From Aggregicoccus sp. 17bor-14 (GTDB lineage Bacteria; Myxococcota; Myxococcia; Myxococcales; Myxococcaceae): DNA of 64,000 bases. Positions within the stretch are counted from its first letter, which is position 1; the number at the start of each line of letters is the position of its first letter. Where the stretch lies: NCBI RefSeq assembly GCF_009659535.1, contig NZ_VJZZ01000003.1, forward strand, positions 248,001 to 312,000, in the 5' to 3' direction. The translations under genes and the position numbers were made by a program. Shown piece after piece: positions 26,624 to 34,385 of the stretch. Under the pieces are notes generated by a model. The model was not told the DNA's origin. It did not search any database and saw only the letters and a list, made by a program, of their open reading frames with translations.

Positions 26624-29065
26624 TCACTCGCGGGCGAGCAGCTCGGCAGGCGGGATGCGGGCGGCGCGGCGCGCCGGCACCCAGCAGGCCAGCATCGCCA
26701 CCCCCAGGAGCGCAAGCGCCGCGGCGGCGAGCGCCAGGGGCTCCGTGGGCCGCACCTCGAAGAGGACGGACTGCAGCGCGCGCGTGCCCGGCAGCGCCGC
26801 GGCGAGCCCCAGCACCAGGCCCGCCAGCGCGCGCAGCGCCCCCTGCCTCATCACCCCGCGCACGATGGCCCCGGGGGCTGCCCCCAGCGCCATGCGCACG
26901 CCGAGCTCCCGGCGCTGCTGCGCGACCGCGTACGCCATCACGCCGAAGACGCCCAGCGCCGCGAGCGCGACCGCGACCGTGGCGAACGCGCCCACCAGCC
27001 ACGTGAGCCGCAGCGGCGTGGCGACGGAGGTGGCGAGCCGCTCCTCCATTGGCGAGAGGTCGCGCACCGGCGCGTCCGCGTCCACCGCGCGCACCGCCTC
27101 GCGCAGGGGCCCCGCGAGCGCTGCGGCGCTCAGGCTCGAGCGGAGCACGAGGTTCATGGTCCGGAAGGGGCCGCCGCGCGCCGGCTCGTAGACGGCCTCC
27201 GCGCCCTGGGCGAGCCCCAGGTACTTCACGTCCCCCACCACGCCGACCACGGTCGTCGGCGGGCAGTCGCTGCACCCACCGGAGCGGAACTGCCGGCCCA
27301 GCACGCTCTCCCCCGGGTAGTGGCGCTGCGCCCAGGCGCGGCTCACCAGCGCCACCGGCGGCCCGTTCGCTCCCCCGTCCCCGGCCTGCAGCGCGCGGCC
27401 GTCGAGCAGCGGTACGCCCAGCGTGGGCAGCAGCCCCGGCGTCACCCAGGCCCACGGCGCGGTGGGCTCGGACTCGTCCGGGCCGACGGGCCGGTCCACG
27501 AGGTTGAAGTTGTTCACGTCGCCGCCGTTGTCGGGCGGCAGCGAGGTGGTGAGCGCTGCCGACTCGACGCCCGGCTCCGCCTGCACGCGCTCCAGCACCG
27601 CGGCCCAGAAGCGCTCCAGCGCCACCGGGTCGGGCTCGCCCTTCCCCGGCTCGCTCACCGTGGCGGTGAGGATGCGCTCGGGCGCGAAGCCCACGTCCAC
27701 CTGCTGCAGCCGCAGGAACGAGGCGAGCAGCAGCCCCGCCCCCAGCAGCAGCGGCAGCGCGAGGCCGAGCTCCCCGACGACGAGGCCGCCCTGCACCAGC
27801 CGCGCGCCGCGCGAGGCGCCCGCGCGCGCATCGCCCGAGCGCATGGACGCGGCCAGCGGCCGGGTGAGCCCCAGCGCCAGCGGGTAGAGGCCGACGAGGG
27901 CCCCGCTCACCAGCGCGAGCACGAGCGCGAAGCCCACCGCGCGCGCGTCCAGGCCCGCGGTCTCCAGGCGCGGCAGCGCTGGCCCCACCGCACGCAGCGC
28001 CGCGAGCCCCGCGACCGAGAGCGCGAGCCCCGCCAGGCCTCCGAGGCCCGCGAGCACGAAGCTCTCGGTGAGGAGCATCCGCGCCAGCCGTCCCCGCCCT
28101 GCGCCGAGCGCCGCGCGCACCGCCAGCTCCCGCTCGCGGCCCGCCGCGCGCACCAGCACGAGGTTCGCGACGTTGGCCACCGCGATGAGCAGCACCAGCC
28201 CCACCGCCCCCGCGAGCACCCCGAGCGGCCGCGACGCGTCGGCGGTGAGCACGTCGTGCAGGCGGTAGGGCGTGAGGCGGGCGTTGGCGTCGCGGAAGCT
28301 CGAGGCCCACAGGGGGAAGAGGCGCCGGCTGAGCACGTCGAGCTCGCGCGCGGCGGCGTCCAGCGTCGCGCCCTCGCGCAGGCGGGCAATGGCCACGAAG
28401 CCGAAGGGGCCGCGGCGCTCGGGCGCGGACAGCTGGAGCACGGGCCACAGGTCCGCGAGCACCCCGGCGTGCCGCTGCGCCCCGCCCGGCAGCACGCCCA
28501 CCACGGTGTGCGGCACCCGGTCCAGCACCAGCGTGCGCCCCAGCGCGTCTCCTCCACCCAGGTGCTGCGCCGCGAAGGCCTCGCTCACCACGACGAGAGG
28601 CGGCGCGCCCGGCCGGTCGTCGCCCTCGCGCAGGCCAGGGCCCCGCGCCATCGGGACCCCCAGCGTCGTGAAGAAGCCCGCCGTGACGCGCGCCACCCGC
28701 ACCCACTGCGCGCCCGAGGGCGTGGACAGCGCCGCGCCTCCCGCCTGCAGCAGCGCCACCGAGGCGAGGCTGGGCGGGCGCTGGTCGCGCAGCGCCTGCC
28801 AGTCCGCGTTGCTCACCGTCCAGCGGTTGGTGGGCGAGCTCTGCTGGAAGATGCGGACCAGCCGCTCCGGCGCCGGGTACGGCAGCGGCGCGAGCAGCAC
28901 GGCGTGGGCCGCGCTGAAGACGGCCGTGGACGCCCCGATGCCCAGGGCCAGCGTGAGCACTGCCGCCAGCGCGAAGCCGGGGCTGTGGCGCAGGCCGCGC
29001 AGGGCGTAGCGCGCGTCGGCCGCTGCGTCCTGCAGCGGTCGGCGTCGAAGACGGTGCCAGGGCAT
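26624..29065 (-). CDS. ADOP-family ABC transporter permease (MacB/FtsX-like)
   Basis: The 813-aa protein contains two fused FtsX/MacB-type halves. The N-terminus (DARYALRGLRHSPGFALAAVLTLALGIGASTAVFS) is typical of ADOP permeases of acidobacteria and myxobacteria. After it come a periplasmic MacB-like core, three helices from about residue 270 (VLAGAVGLVLLIAVANVANLVL, RERELAVRAALGAGRGRLAR), a second TM group near 420 (GGLVVGELGLALPLLLGAG), a second periplasmic core, and a final three-helix FtsX domain (GVFGVMAYAVAQQRRELGVRMALG, then LACWVPARRAARIPPAELL). It probably works as a mechanotransmission-type exporter or lipoprotein mover with a separate ATPase; none is encoded nearby. ATG 29065, with GAGGAGGTCCC upstream, is a good start. 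Single-gene unit. Confidence 0.9.
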   Translation of the reverse strand: MPWHRLRRRPLQDAAADARYALRGLRHSPGFALAAVLTLALGIGASTAVFSAAHAVLLAPLPYPAPERLVRIFQQSSPTNRWTVSNADWQALRDQRPPSLASVALLQAGGAALSTPSGAQWVRVARVTAGFFTTLGVPMARGPGLREGDDRPGAPPLVVVSEAFAAQHLGGGDALGRTLVLDRVPHTVVGVLPGGAQRHAGVLADLWPVLQLSAPERRGPFGFVAIARLREGATLDAAARELDVLSRRLFPLWASSFRDANARLTPYRLHDVLTADASRPLGVLAGAVGLVLLIAVANVANLVLVRAAGRERELAVRAALGAGRGRLARMLLTESFVLAGLGGLAGLALSVAGLAALRAVGPALPRLETAGLDARAVGFALVLALVSGALVGLYPLALGLTRPLAASMRSGDARAGASRGARLVQGGLVVGELGLALPLLLGAGLLLASFLRLQQVDVGFAPERILTATVSEPGKGEPDPVALERFWAAVLERVQAEPGVESAALTTSLPPDNGGDVNNFNLVDRPVGPDESEPTAPWAWVTPGLLPTLGVPLLDGRALQAGDGGANGPPVALVSRAWAQRHYPGESVLGRQFRSGGCSDCPPTTVVGVVGDVKYLGLAQGAEAVYEPARGGPFRTMNLVLRSSLSAAALAGPLREAVRAVDADAPVRDLSPMEERLATSVATPLRLTWLVGAFATVAVALAALGVFGVMAYAVAQQRRELGVRMALGAAPGAIVRGVMRQGALRALAGLVLGLAAALPGTRALQSVLFEVRPTEPLALAAAALALLGVAMLACWVPARRAARIPPAELLARE

Positions 29066-29217
29066 GGGACCTCCTCGCGGCCGCCTTCCACGGTCGCTGA
29101 CGGGACGAGCGTTCTCCCGTCACTCCGCGGGCGTCAAGCGACGCGAGGTCCAAGGCGCGCGTGGGACGCGCGGCCCGGTGTGTCCCTCTGCCTCCGGACC
29201 GAACTGCCGGGCGGCGC

Positions 29218-29748
29218 CTACCAGTCGTCGCCGAGCTTCACGGGCTCGCCGACCGGAGCCCACATCCCCTCCCACCACGTGTAATCGTAGCGGGTGGTGC
29301 TCACGAGGTTGTCGCCGTCCAGGTCGCCGTCCACCAGGAGCGTCAGCGTGCCGGTGGTGCCGCTGAAGGTGGCCGTGCCCGAGTAGCGCAGGTAGAGCTG
29401 GCCCGAGGGGAAGAAGCCGAGCTTGTCCCAGCCCGCCATGCCCGCCGCGCCCGACGGGAGGTTCTGGCTGAAGTTGGCGCGCCCGGTGGTCGGGTCACTC
29501 ACGGGGTTCTGCGCGAGGAGCACCCCGTTGATGCCGGGCAGGTCCTGCGTGCGCAGCTGCTGCACCGCCATGACGATGGAGTGCACGATGATCTCGCGCT
29601 CCGCGCGCTTCGCGCGCAGGGCGAACAGGTGCATCTGCGGGACGGCCACGGTCGCGAGGATGCCGGCGATGGCCACCACGATCATCAGCTCGACGAGGGT
29701 GAAGCCGCGTGCACGGAGGAGCGCGCGGCGCAGGACGGGACGGGACAT
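29218..29748 (-). CDS. Type IV pilin-like / pseudopilin protein
   Basis: The 176-aa product has a class III signal: a basic leader of 15 residues (MSRPVLRRALLRARG) and prepilin cleavage before FTLVELMIVVAIAGILATVAVP, with the conserved Glu at position 5 of the mature helix. Residues after the helix (KRAEREIIVHSIVMAVQQLR) continue the alpha-1 spine. The C-terminal head is beta-rich with a DGDLDGDN stretch that could bind calcium, as in major pseudopilins of type II secretion. It has no C-terminal Cys pair. ATG 29748 is preferred (GAGG about 10 nt upstream). An alternative ATG at 29775 overlaps the upstream gene's stop by 1 nt (TGATG). Cotranscribed with the gene upstream. Confidence 0.85.
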   Translation of the reverse strand: MSRPVLRRALLRARGFTLVELMIVVAIAGILATVAVPQMHLFALRAKRAEREIIVHSIVMAVQQLRTQDLPGINGVLLAQNPVSDPTTGRANFSQNLPSGAAGMAGWDKLGFFPSGQLYLRYSGTATFSGTTGTLTLLVDGDLDGDNLVSTTRYDYTWWEGMWAPVGEPVKLGDDW

Positions 29749-29774
29749 GGTGGAGGGACCTCGCAGGGCGGACA

Positions 29775-30668
29775 TCAGTGGGCGGCGCCCACGGGCGCCG
29801 GCTCGAGAAGGAAGGTGGAGGGGCTCATCGGCACGACGCGCAGGCCCTGCTGCTCCTGCGCGTGCAGCCAGGCGCGCAGCTCGGGCGAGGGGGCGCGGCC
29901 GTCCTGCGTGCGCACGATGCGCCGCGCGCCCTCGGTCTGCAGCAGGCCGAGCCCGGCAGGCGCTCCGGGGACGCTCTGGTAGGGCGGAGCGCCGGACCCG
30001 CGCATCTCCCACAGCTGCAGGCCCGCGCCCGTGATCAGCACCGCCCCGAGCACCGCGAGCGCCACCTTCTGCTTGCGCTGGCGCGCGCCGTCCGCCCGCG
30101 AGAAGAGCACCACCTTGCCCGCGCCCTGGGCGGCCGCGGCGTTCGACTTGGAGGCAAAGCCGGCGGGCTGCGCGGCGGGCTGCGCAGCCGGCACGCCCTT
30201 CACGCGCACCTCGGAGAGCGCTACCGCGTCGCGCACGAGCGCGTCGCGCACGGCGCTCACGCGCGCGAGCACCTCGGGCGTCGCCTTGCCCTCGTAGCCG
30301 CGCAGTGGGTCCAGCGCTCCGTCCACCTGGGCGAGCAGCACGTTGAGCGCCTCGGGCTCGGGCACGCCGGCGCGCGCCGTGTGCTCGAGCGCCAGCGCGA
30401 GCCGCAGCTGCGTGCCCAGCGCGGCGCGCAGCGGCGCGGGGTCGAAGGACAGCGCGTCGCCGCGCAGCGCGTCCTCGTCGATGGCCGTGAGGGCGCTGCG
30501 CAGCTGGCGCACCACCGTGGCCGCGGCCGCCGGCGCAGCCACCTCGCCGCGCAGCAGCTGCAGCGCGAGCTCCGGCGGGGGCGCCCCGAGCGGCCAGCGC
30601 GGAGCGGCCTCCGGGGGCTTCATCCAGTTCGAGGGCAGAGCCGTCTGGGCGGGGTTCGCGTCACTCAT
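29775..30668 (-). CDS. Membrane protein of unknown function paired with pilin gene
   Basis: The 297-aa protein has a cytoplasmic-looking helical N-terminal part (ELALQLLRGEVAAPAAAATVVRQLRSALTAI; then TQLRLALALEHTARAG; then LAQVDGALDPLRGYEGKATPEVLARVSAVRDAL). A low-complexity Ala/Gln linker follows, then one transmembrane helix at about residues 205-225 (VALAVLGAVLITGAGLQLWE). A small C-terminal domain (about 70 aa) would be periplasmic and ends GLRVVPMSPSTFLLEP. I do not recognise a family. Its position directly before a pilin-like gene, at most 26 nt apart, suggests a role in assembling or anchoring that pilin. The ATG at 30668 lies just downstream of an unusually A+T-rich patch. Confidence 0.65.
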   Translation of the reverse strand: MSDANPAQTALPSNWMKPPEAAPRWPLGAPPPELALQLLRGEVAAPAAAATVVRQLRSALTAIDEDALRGDALSFDPAPLRAALGTQLRLALALEHTARAGVPEPEALNVLLAQVDGALDPLRGYEGKATPEVLARVSAVRDALVRDAVALSEVRVKGVPAAQPAAQPAGFASKSNAAAAQGAGKVVLFSRADGARQRKQKVALAVLGAVLITGAGLQLWEMRGSGAPPYQSVPGAPAGLGLLQTEGARRIVRTQDGRAPSPELRAWLHAQEQQGLRVVPMSPSTFLLEPAPVGAAH

Positions 30669-31073
30669 CGTCCCATGAGCGTAAAAAAATATACGTTTGG
30701 TGACAAACACAGCTTCCCCTACGTCCGCTTACAACTCTGGAGAATCAGGGCGTTCCCGGGGAGAGGAGGCCACCCGGGCCACCCTCACGCCGCAGACCCG
30801 GGCAGGGACGGCCCCCCGGCGGGGCGTCGGGGCCCCCATGCCGTGCGCATGAACAGCACCCCCACGGGCGCGCAGCTGGGCCCGCCCCCCGTGCAGCTCT
30901 TTCCGCTGCCCTCGCGTTGAGGGTGAGCCCGCAGCCCTCCGCTCCGCAGGTCTGCCCCGGGGTACGGGGCTGCACTCCCGTACGGTGGCGGCTGCAGGGC
31001 GGGTAACGAATCTGGCCAGGTGGGTTCGGTGGTCCCGTAATCATCCGCCTGGGCTGGTGGACAGGAGGCCCCT
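30669..31073. other. 405-bp divergent gap with an A+T-rich patch
   Basis: This gap separates the minus-strand pilin unit from the plus-strand HTTM block. At 30681-30713 there is a run of A/T (GTAAAAAAATATACGTTTGG) that stands out sharply from the surrounding base composition, 13-45 nt upstream of the 30668 start codon. It is a good place for a promoter or for a DNA-bending protein on the minus strand; on that strand it reads TTGTCA, then TATATTTTTTTA. The rest shows no gene. Confidence 0.5.
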
Positions 31074-31406
31074 GTGCGTACGGCAGCCGGTGTCGCGTTC
31101 CTGCTCCTCCAGCTCGTCTGGATGCTCGTCGAGCAGCGTGGGCCCACGCGCTACTTCTGCTGGGCGCCGAACGACTACATGACGCGCTACCACCTCGAGG
31201 TCCGCGTGGCGGGGCGTGCGCTCTCCCCGGCGGAGATCCAGCAGCGCTACCACCTGCCGGCCGAGGACCTGTCCGAGAACGTCCCCCAGCACCTCATCGA
31301 CATCCTCGAGCAGCGCGAGCGGACCTCCGGACGCGGGGAGGAGGCCGCGGTGGCGCTGCGCTACCGCGTGAACGGCCGGGAGGAGCGGACATGGAGTCGC
31401 CCCTAG
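31074..31406 (+). CDS. Small membrane-anchored partner of the HTTM protein
   Basis: The 110-aa product starts at GTG 31074 with AGGAGG at good spacing. An N-terminal hydrophobic anchor (TAAGVAFLLLQLVWMLVEQ) leads to a compact domain: RYFCWAPNDYMTRYHLEVRVAGRALSP, then EIQQRYHLPAEDLSENVP and a C-terminal helix LIDILEQRE followed by VALRYRVNGRE. I do not recognise a named family. The coding end overlaps the HTTM gene by 16 nt, and its stop codon lies inside the first copy of a 15-bp tandem repeat. Such tight overlap suggests the two products form a complex at the membrane. Confidence 0.75.
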   Translation: MRTAAGVAFLLLQLVWMLVEQRGPTRYFCWAPNDYMTRYHLEVRVAGRALSPAEIQQRYHLPAEDLSENVPQHLIDILEQRERTSGRGEEAAVALRYRVNGREERTWSRP

Positions 31407-32488
31407 AGGAGTCGCCCCTAGAGGAGTCGCCCCTAGAGCACGGCCCGGTGCCGTCCCCAGACGTGCTCGCGCGCGAGCGCCCGGTGCGGGCCTCCTGGAA
31501 CCCGCTCGCGGTGAGCGGCACGGCGCTGCCGCCCAACGTCCTGCTCGCGGCGAAGCTCATCGCCGTGAGCTTCATTGCCACCGGGCAGGTGCAGGCGCTC
31601 CCCTCCCCCTTCCTCCCCTTCGTCGCCGTGCTGGACGGGCTGCCCCTCCAGCCCGTGCTCCAGGCGCTGTTCCTCACGGCGACGACGGCTCTGCTGCTCA
31701 ACCGCGCCGTGCGCACCTGTTGCCTGGTGCTGGGCGCGACCCTGTTCGTCGCGCTCCTGTCGTCGCGCCTCTACTTCGAGAACAACAGGACCTTCACGGC
31801 CTGCGTGCTCTTCCTCACGGGCCTGTACGAGCCACGCCAGAGGCACTCGCTCATCCGCCTCCAGCTCGTCGTCCTGTACTTCGGTGCGGCGCTCAACAAG
31901 GTGCTGGACCCCGACTGGCGCTCCGGCCAGTTCTTCGAGAACTGGGTCACCCACGTGCTGCAGTACCCGGGCTACGCGCGCTTCAGCGCCCTGCTGCCCC
32001 CGCTGGCGCTCTCCGCCCTCCTGGACTGGCTGGCCATCGCCACCGAGGCGGCGCTCGCGCTCGGCTTCCTCGTGCCCCGGCTGCGGCGCCCGGCCATCGT
32101 CCTCGGAGTGCTGTGGCACACCGGGCTCCTGCTGATCACCGGCCGCACGTTCGGGATGTTCTACTACGCGCTGCTGAGCAGCTATGTCGCAGTGGCCGCC
32201 TGGCCTCGGGCACCGCTCACCCTGCTCTACACGCCGGCGCGCCGCGGGGCGGGCGGGCTGCGCTCCCTGCTGCAGCGCCTCGACTTCGACCACGCCTTGC
32301 ACTGGGTCCGGAGCGACGCCGCCGCGGCGCGCGGGCCCGGCGTGCGCGCCAACGCCTACCGAGGCCTGGCCGCCTACGTGGCAGCCCTCCGGTACACGCC
32401 GGCCACGTACTTCGTCCTCCTGCTCGGAGTCCTGATGCTCCGTCCCCTCAGCCAGGTGTACCGCAGCCTCCTGATGAAGCTCGCCTGA
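31391..32488 (+). CDS. HTTM-domain integral membrane protein
   Basis: The 365-aa protein has several transmembrane segments and resembles the HTTM family, relatives of vitamin K-dependent gamma-carboxylase. Supporting pieces: LLAAKLIAVSFIATGQ, RAVRTCCLVLGATLFVALLSSR, LYFENNRTFTACVLFLTGLYEP, then LIRLQLVVLYFGAALNKVLDPDWRSGQFFENWV, which is the most family-like stretch, and LGVLWHTGLLLITGRTFGMFYYALLSSYVA. What HTTM proteins catalyse is mostly unknown; related enzymes carry out hydroquinone-driven oxygenation/carboxylation. The first 17 residues are three repeats of ESPLE encoded by a 15-bp tandem repeat. ATG 31391 has GGAGG 8 nt upstream, so the repeat is really in the protein. A methyltransferase gene follows after 27 nt. 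Confidence 0.8.
   Translation: MESPLEESPLEESPLEHGPVPSPDVLARERPVRASWNPLAVSGTALPPNVLLAAKLIAVSFIATGQVQALPSPFLPFVAVLDGLPLQPVLQALFLTATTALLLNRAVRTCCLVLGATLFVALLSSRLYFENNRTFTACVLFLTGLYEPRQRHSLIRLQLVVLYFGAALNKVLDPDWRSGQFFENWVTHVLQYPGYARFSALLPPLALSALLDWLAIATEAALALGFLVPRLRRPAIVLGVLWHTGLLLITGRTFGMFYYALLSSYVAVAAWPRAPLTLLYTPARRGAGGLRSLLQRLDFDHALHWVRSDAAAARGPGVRANAYRGLAAYVAALRYTPATYFVLLLGVLMLRPLSQVYRSLLMKLA
31394..31438 (+). repeat. Three tandem 15-bp repeats at a gene overlap
   Basis: The unit GAGTCGCCCCTAGAG occurs three times without mismatch. It encodes ESPLE in the HTTM frame and includes the TAG stop of the upstream gene in the other frame. Unit length is a multiple of 3, so copy-number change would alter the HTTM N-terminus without a frameshift, leaving the upstream stop in the first copy. 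Confidence 0.95.
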
Positions 32489-32515
32489 CGCGCTGCCCTT
32501 CCCGCTGGAGCCCGC

Positions 32516-33376
32516 ATGCAGCTGCTCCCGTTCCTCGAGCCCTCCGCCGCAGCCCCGGCCGCCCGCGCCTACCAGGCGAGCGTGAACGCGCAGTTCGCAC
32601 AGGAGGCCGGGTACTGGAAGGGCGTGTACGCGCAGCAGTCTCTCGCCGGCCTGATCTACCAGCTGCGCCACGCGACCGCGCTCGCGTGGATCGACGCGCT
32701 GGCGCTGCCTCCGCTCTCGGCCGTGCTGGAGATCGGCTGTGGCGCCGCGCTCATGTCGGTCGCGCTCGCCCGGCGCGGACACCGCGTGGCGTGCATCGAT
32801 GCGAGCGCGGAGATGGTGAGGCAGGCCTGCACCGGGGTCCAGGAGGCGGGCGTGAGCGACCGGGTCACCGTCCACGAGGGCGACGCCCATGCGCTGCGCT
32901 TCGCCGCGGGCTCGCAGCGCCTGGTGGTCGCGCTCGGCGTGCTGCCCTGGCTGTACTCGCCGGCCCTGGCGCTCGCCGAGATGGTGCGCGTGCTGCGGCC
33001 GGGAGGCTACGTGCTCCTGAGCTCCGACAACCGCCTTCGCCTCGACCACCTGCTGGACCCCCGGCGCACGCCGGCGCTCGCCCCCGCCAGGCGCCTCCTG
33101 CGTCCGCTGGCGCGCGCGCTCGGAGTCCGCCGGCCCGCAGGCCTCGCCTCCCTGATGACGTATCGGAAGCTCACCCGGCTGCTGCGGGGCGCCGGGCTCG
33201 AGCCCCTCCGGCACCGGACCTTCGGCTTCGGGCCCTTCTCACTGCTCGGCAGGCCCCTGCTGCCGGGCCCGCTCGGGATCCGCCTGCACCAGCGCCTGCA
33301 GGCGCTCGCGGACCGCGGCGTCCCGGTGCTCCGGGCCACGGGGGCCCAGGACCTGGTGCTCGCGCACCGTGTGTAG
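32516..33376 (+). CDS. SAM-dependent methyltransferase, class I
   Basis: This 286-aa class I (Rossmann) methyltransferase shows motif I VLEIGCGAALMSVALARRG near residue 72, an acidic motif II VACIDASAEMVRQA, motif post-II VTVHEGDAHALRF, motif IV-like VVALGVLPWLYSP, and RVLRPGGYVLLSSDN. The last 100 residues are basic (RRTPALAPARRLLRPLARALGVRR) and may bind a membrane or an acidic acceptor. The arrangement resembles UbiE/BioC-like small-molecule methyltransferases; the acceptor is unknown. It lies 27 nt after the HTTM gene, so it is probably in the same transcript. A 205-bp gap with no visible gene precedes comA. Confidence 0.85.
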   Translation: MQLLPFLEPSAAAPAARAYQASVNAQFAQEAGYWKGVYAQQSLAGLIYQLRHATALAWIDALALPPLSAVLEIGCGAALMSVALARRGHRVACIDASAEMVRQACTGVQEAGVSDRVTVHEGDAHALRFAAGSQRLVVALGVLPWLYSPALALAEMVRVLRPGGYVLLSSDNRLRLDHLLDPRRTPALAPARRLLRPLARALGVRRPAGLASLMTYRKLTRLLRGAGLEPLRHRTFGFGPFSLLGRPLLPGPLGIRLHQRLQALADRGVPVLRATGAQDLVLAHRV

Positions 33377-33581
33377 CAGGGCAGGCGTGCGTGCATGCGA
33401 GACGGGGGCGGACCCACGCACGACCAGAGTCCAGTGCCCGTGCACTCGGGCAGACCCTATCCCAGGGAGGCCTCACGGCACCGTGGCGAGGCGCCGCGCG
33501 TTCCAGGGGGCTCCGCGGTCATCCCCTCTGGAGTGACCGGGACTTGCAGAGACTCTCTGGCGCAGCCACGAGGCACCGCGC

Positions 33582-34385
33582 ATGGACGGCATGACGAAGC
33601 GGCACGGCACCCAGCAGTACCTGCACCTCATCGGGGTGCGAGAGCTCCCGCGGCTGACCAGCCCCTTCGACCCGGGCTACGATCCCCTGACGGTCGAGGC
33701 GCACCTGGCGCAGAGCGCGCACCTGATGGCCTCGCTCAAGATCTCCATGGCCTGCTGGCTGATCGCCGACGAGGCCACGACGCGGCGGAAGATCGCAGCG
33801 GCGCGGGCCCACGGCGTTCCGACGGTCACCGGCGGGGGCCCCTTCGAGGTGGCGGCCGCCCAGGGGCAGCTCGAGGCCTACCTCGACCTGTGCGCGGAGC
33901 TGGGGGTGACGCGCATCGAGTGTGGCGAGGGCTTCACGCACCTGGCCGGTGAGCCGGGCGCCATCGTCCGGAGGGCCCACGCGCGGGGGCTGGCCGTGCA
34001 GTTCGAGCTCGGCAAGAAGCACGAGGGGCCCTTCACCGAGGCCTCCCTGCGCGAGGCGCTCTCGCTGGGGCGGGTCTGGCTGGACGCCGGCGCCGAGCAG
34101 CTGGTCGTCGAGGCGCGCGAGAGCGCGCGGGGAGTCGGGGCCTTCGGTGACGACGGGTCCCTGCGCTTCGAGTACGTGGAGCCCTTCGCCGAGCTGTTCG
34201 GGTTGGGGCGGGTGATCTTCGAGGCGCCCACCAAGGCGAGCCAGTTCGCCTTCCTCGAGCACTTCGGGCCGCAGGTGCAGCTCGGGAACGTGCGCCTGGA
34301 GGAGCTGCTGCGCGTGGAGATCTTCCGGCGCGGGCTCCACTCGGACGCGTTCGCCCTCCCCAACCTCCGTCCGGCCCACCCATGA
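33582..34385 (+). CDS. comA: Phosphosulfolactate synthase (ComA family)
   Basis: The 267-aa TIM-barrel protein matches the ComA family, which adds sulfite to phosphoenolpyruvate to give (2R)-phospho-3-sulfolactate. Blocks: LASLKISMACWLI (barrel strand with the usual Lys), HGVPTVTGGGPFEVA (the TGG-GP-E loop), CAELGVTRIECGEGF, GLAVQFELGKKHEG, AGAEQLVVEARESARGVG, and the C-terminal KASQFAFLEHFGPQVQLGNV, which corresponds to the 'P..Q..LI..FG..VNLGNI' signature. Length fits the family (250-280 aa). An alternative ATG four codons in (MTKRHG) is possible. The end overlaps comB by 4 nt (ATGA). ComA is best known from methanogens and Bacillus spores; its presence in this context is unusual. Confidence 0.85.
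   Translation: MDGMTKRHGTQQYLHLIGVRELPRLTSPFDPGYDPLTVEAHLAQSAHLMASLKISMACWLIADEATTRRKIAAARAHGVPTVTGGGPFEVAAAQGQLEAYLDLCAELGVTRIECGEGFTHLAGEPGAIVRRAHARGLAVQFELGKKHEGPFTEASLREALSLGRVWLDAGAEQLVVEARESARGVGAFGDDGSLRFEYVEPFAELFGLGRVIFEAPTKASQFAFLEHFGPQVQLGNVRLEELLRVEIFRRGLHSDAFALPNLRPAHP

Noticed and set aside
26543-29284. Plus-strand frame of about 913 codons opposite the ADOP permease
   Set aside because: Antisense shadow; the minus strand has clear FtsX/MacB features.
31074-32488. SdpA/SdpB-like pair for maturing a killing peptide
   Set aside because: SdpB is also an HTTM-type protein with a small upstream partner, but there is no small secreted peptide gene with a signal sequence beside this pair, and the small protein shows no SdpA resemblance I can point to.
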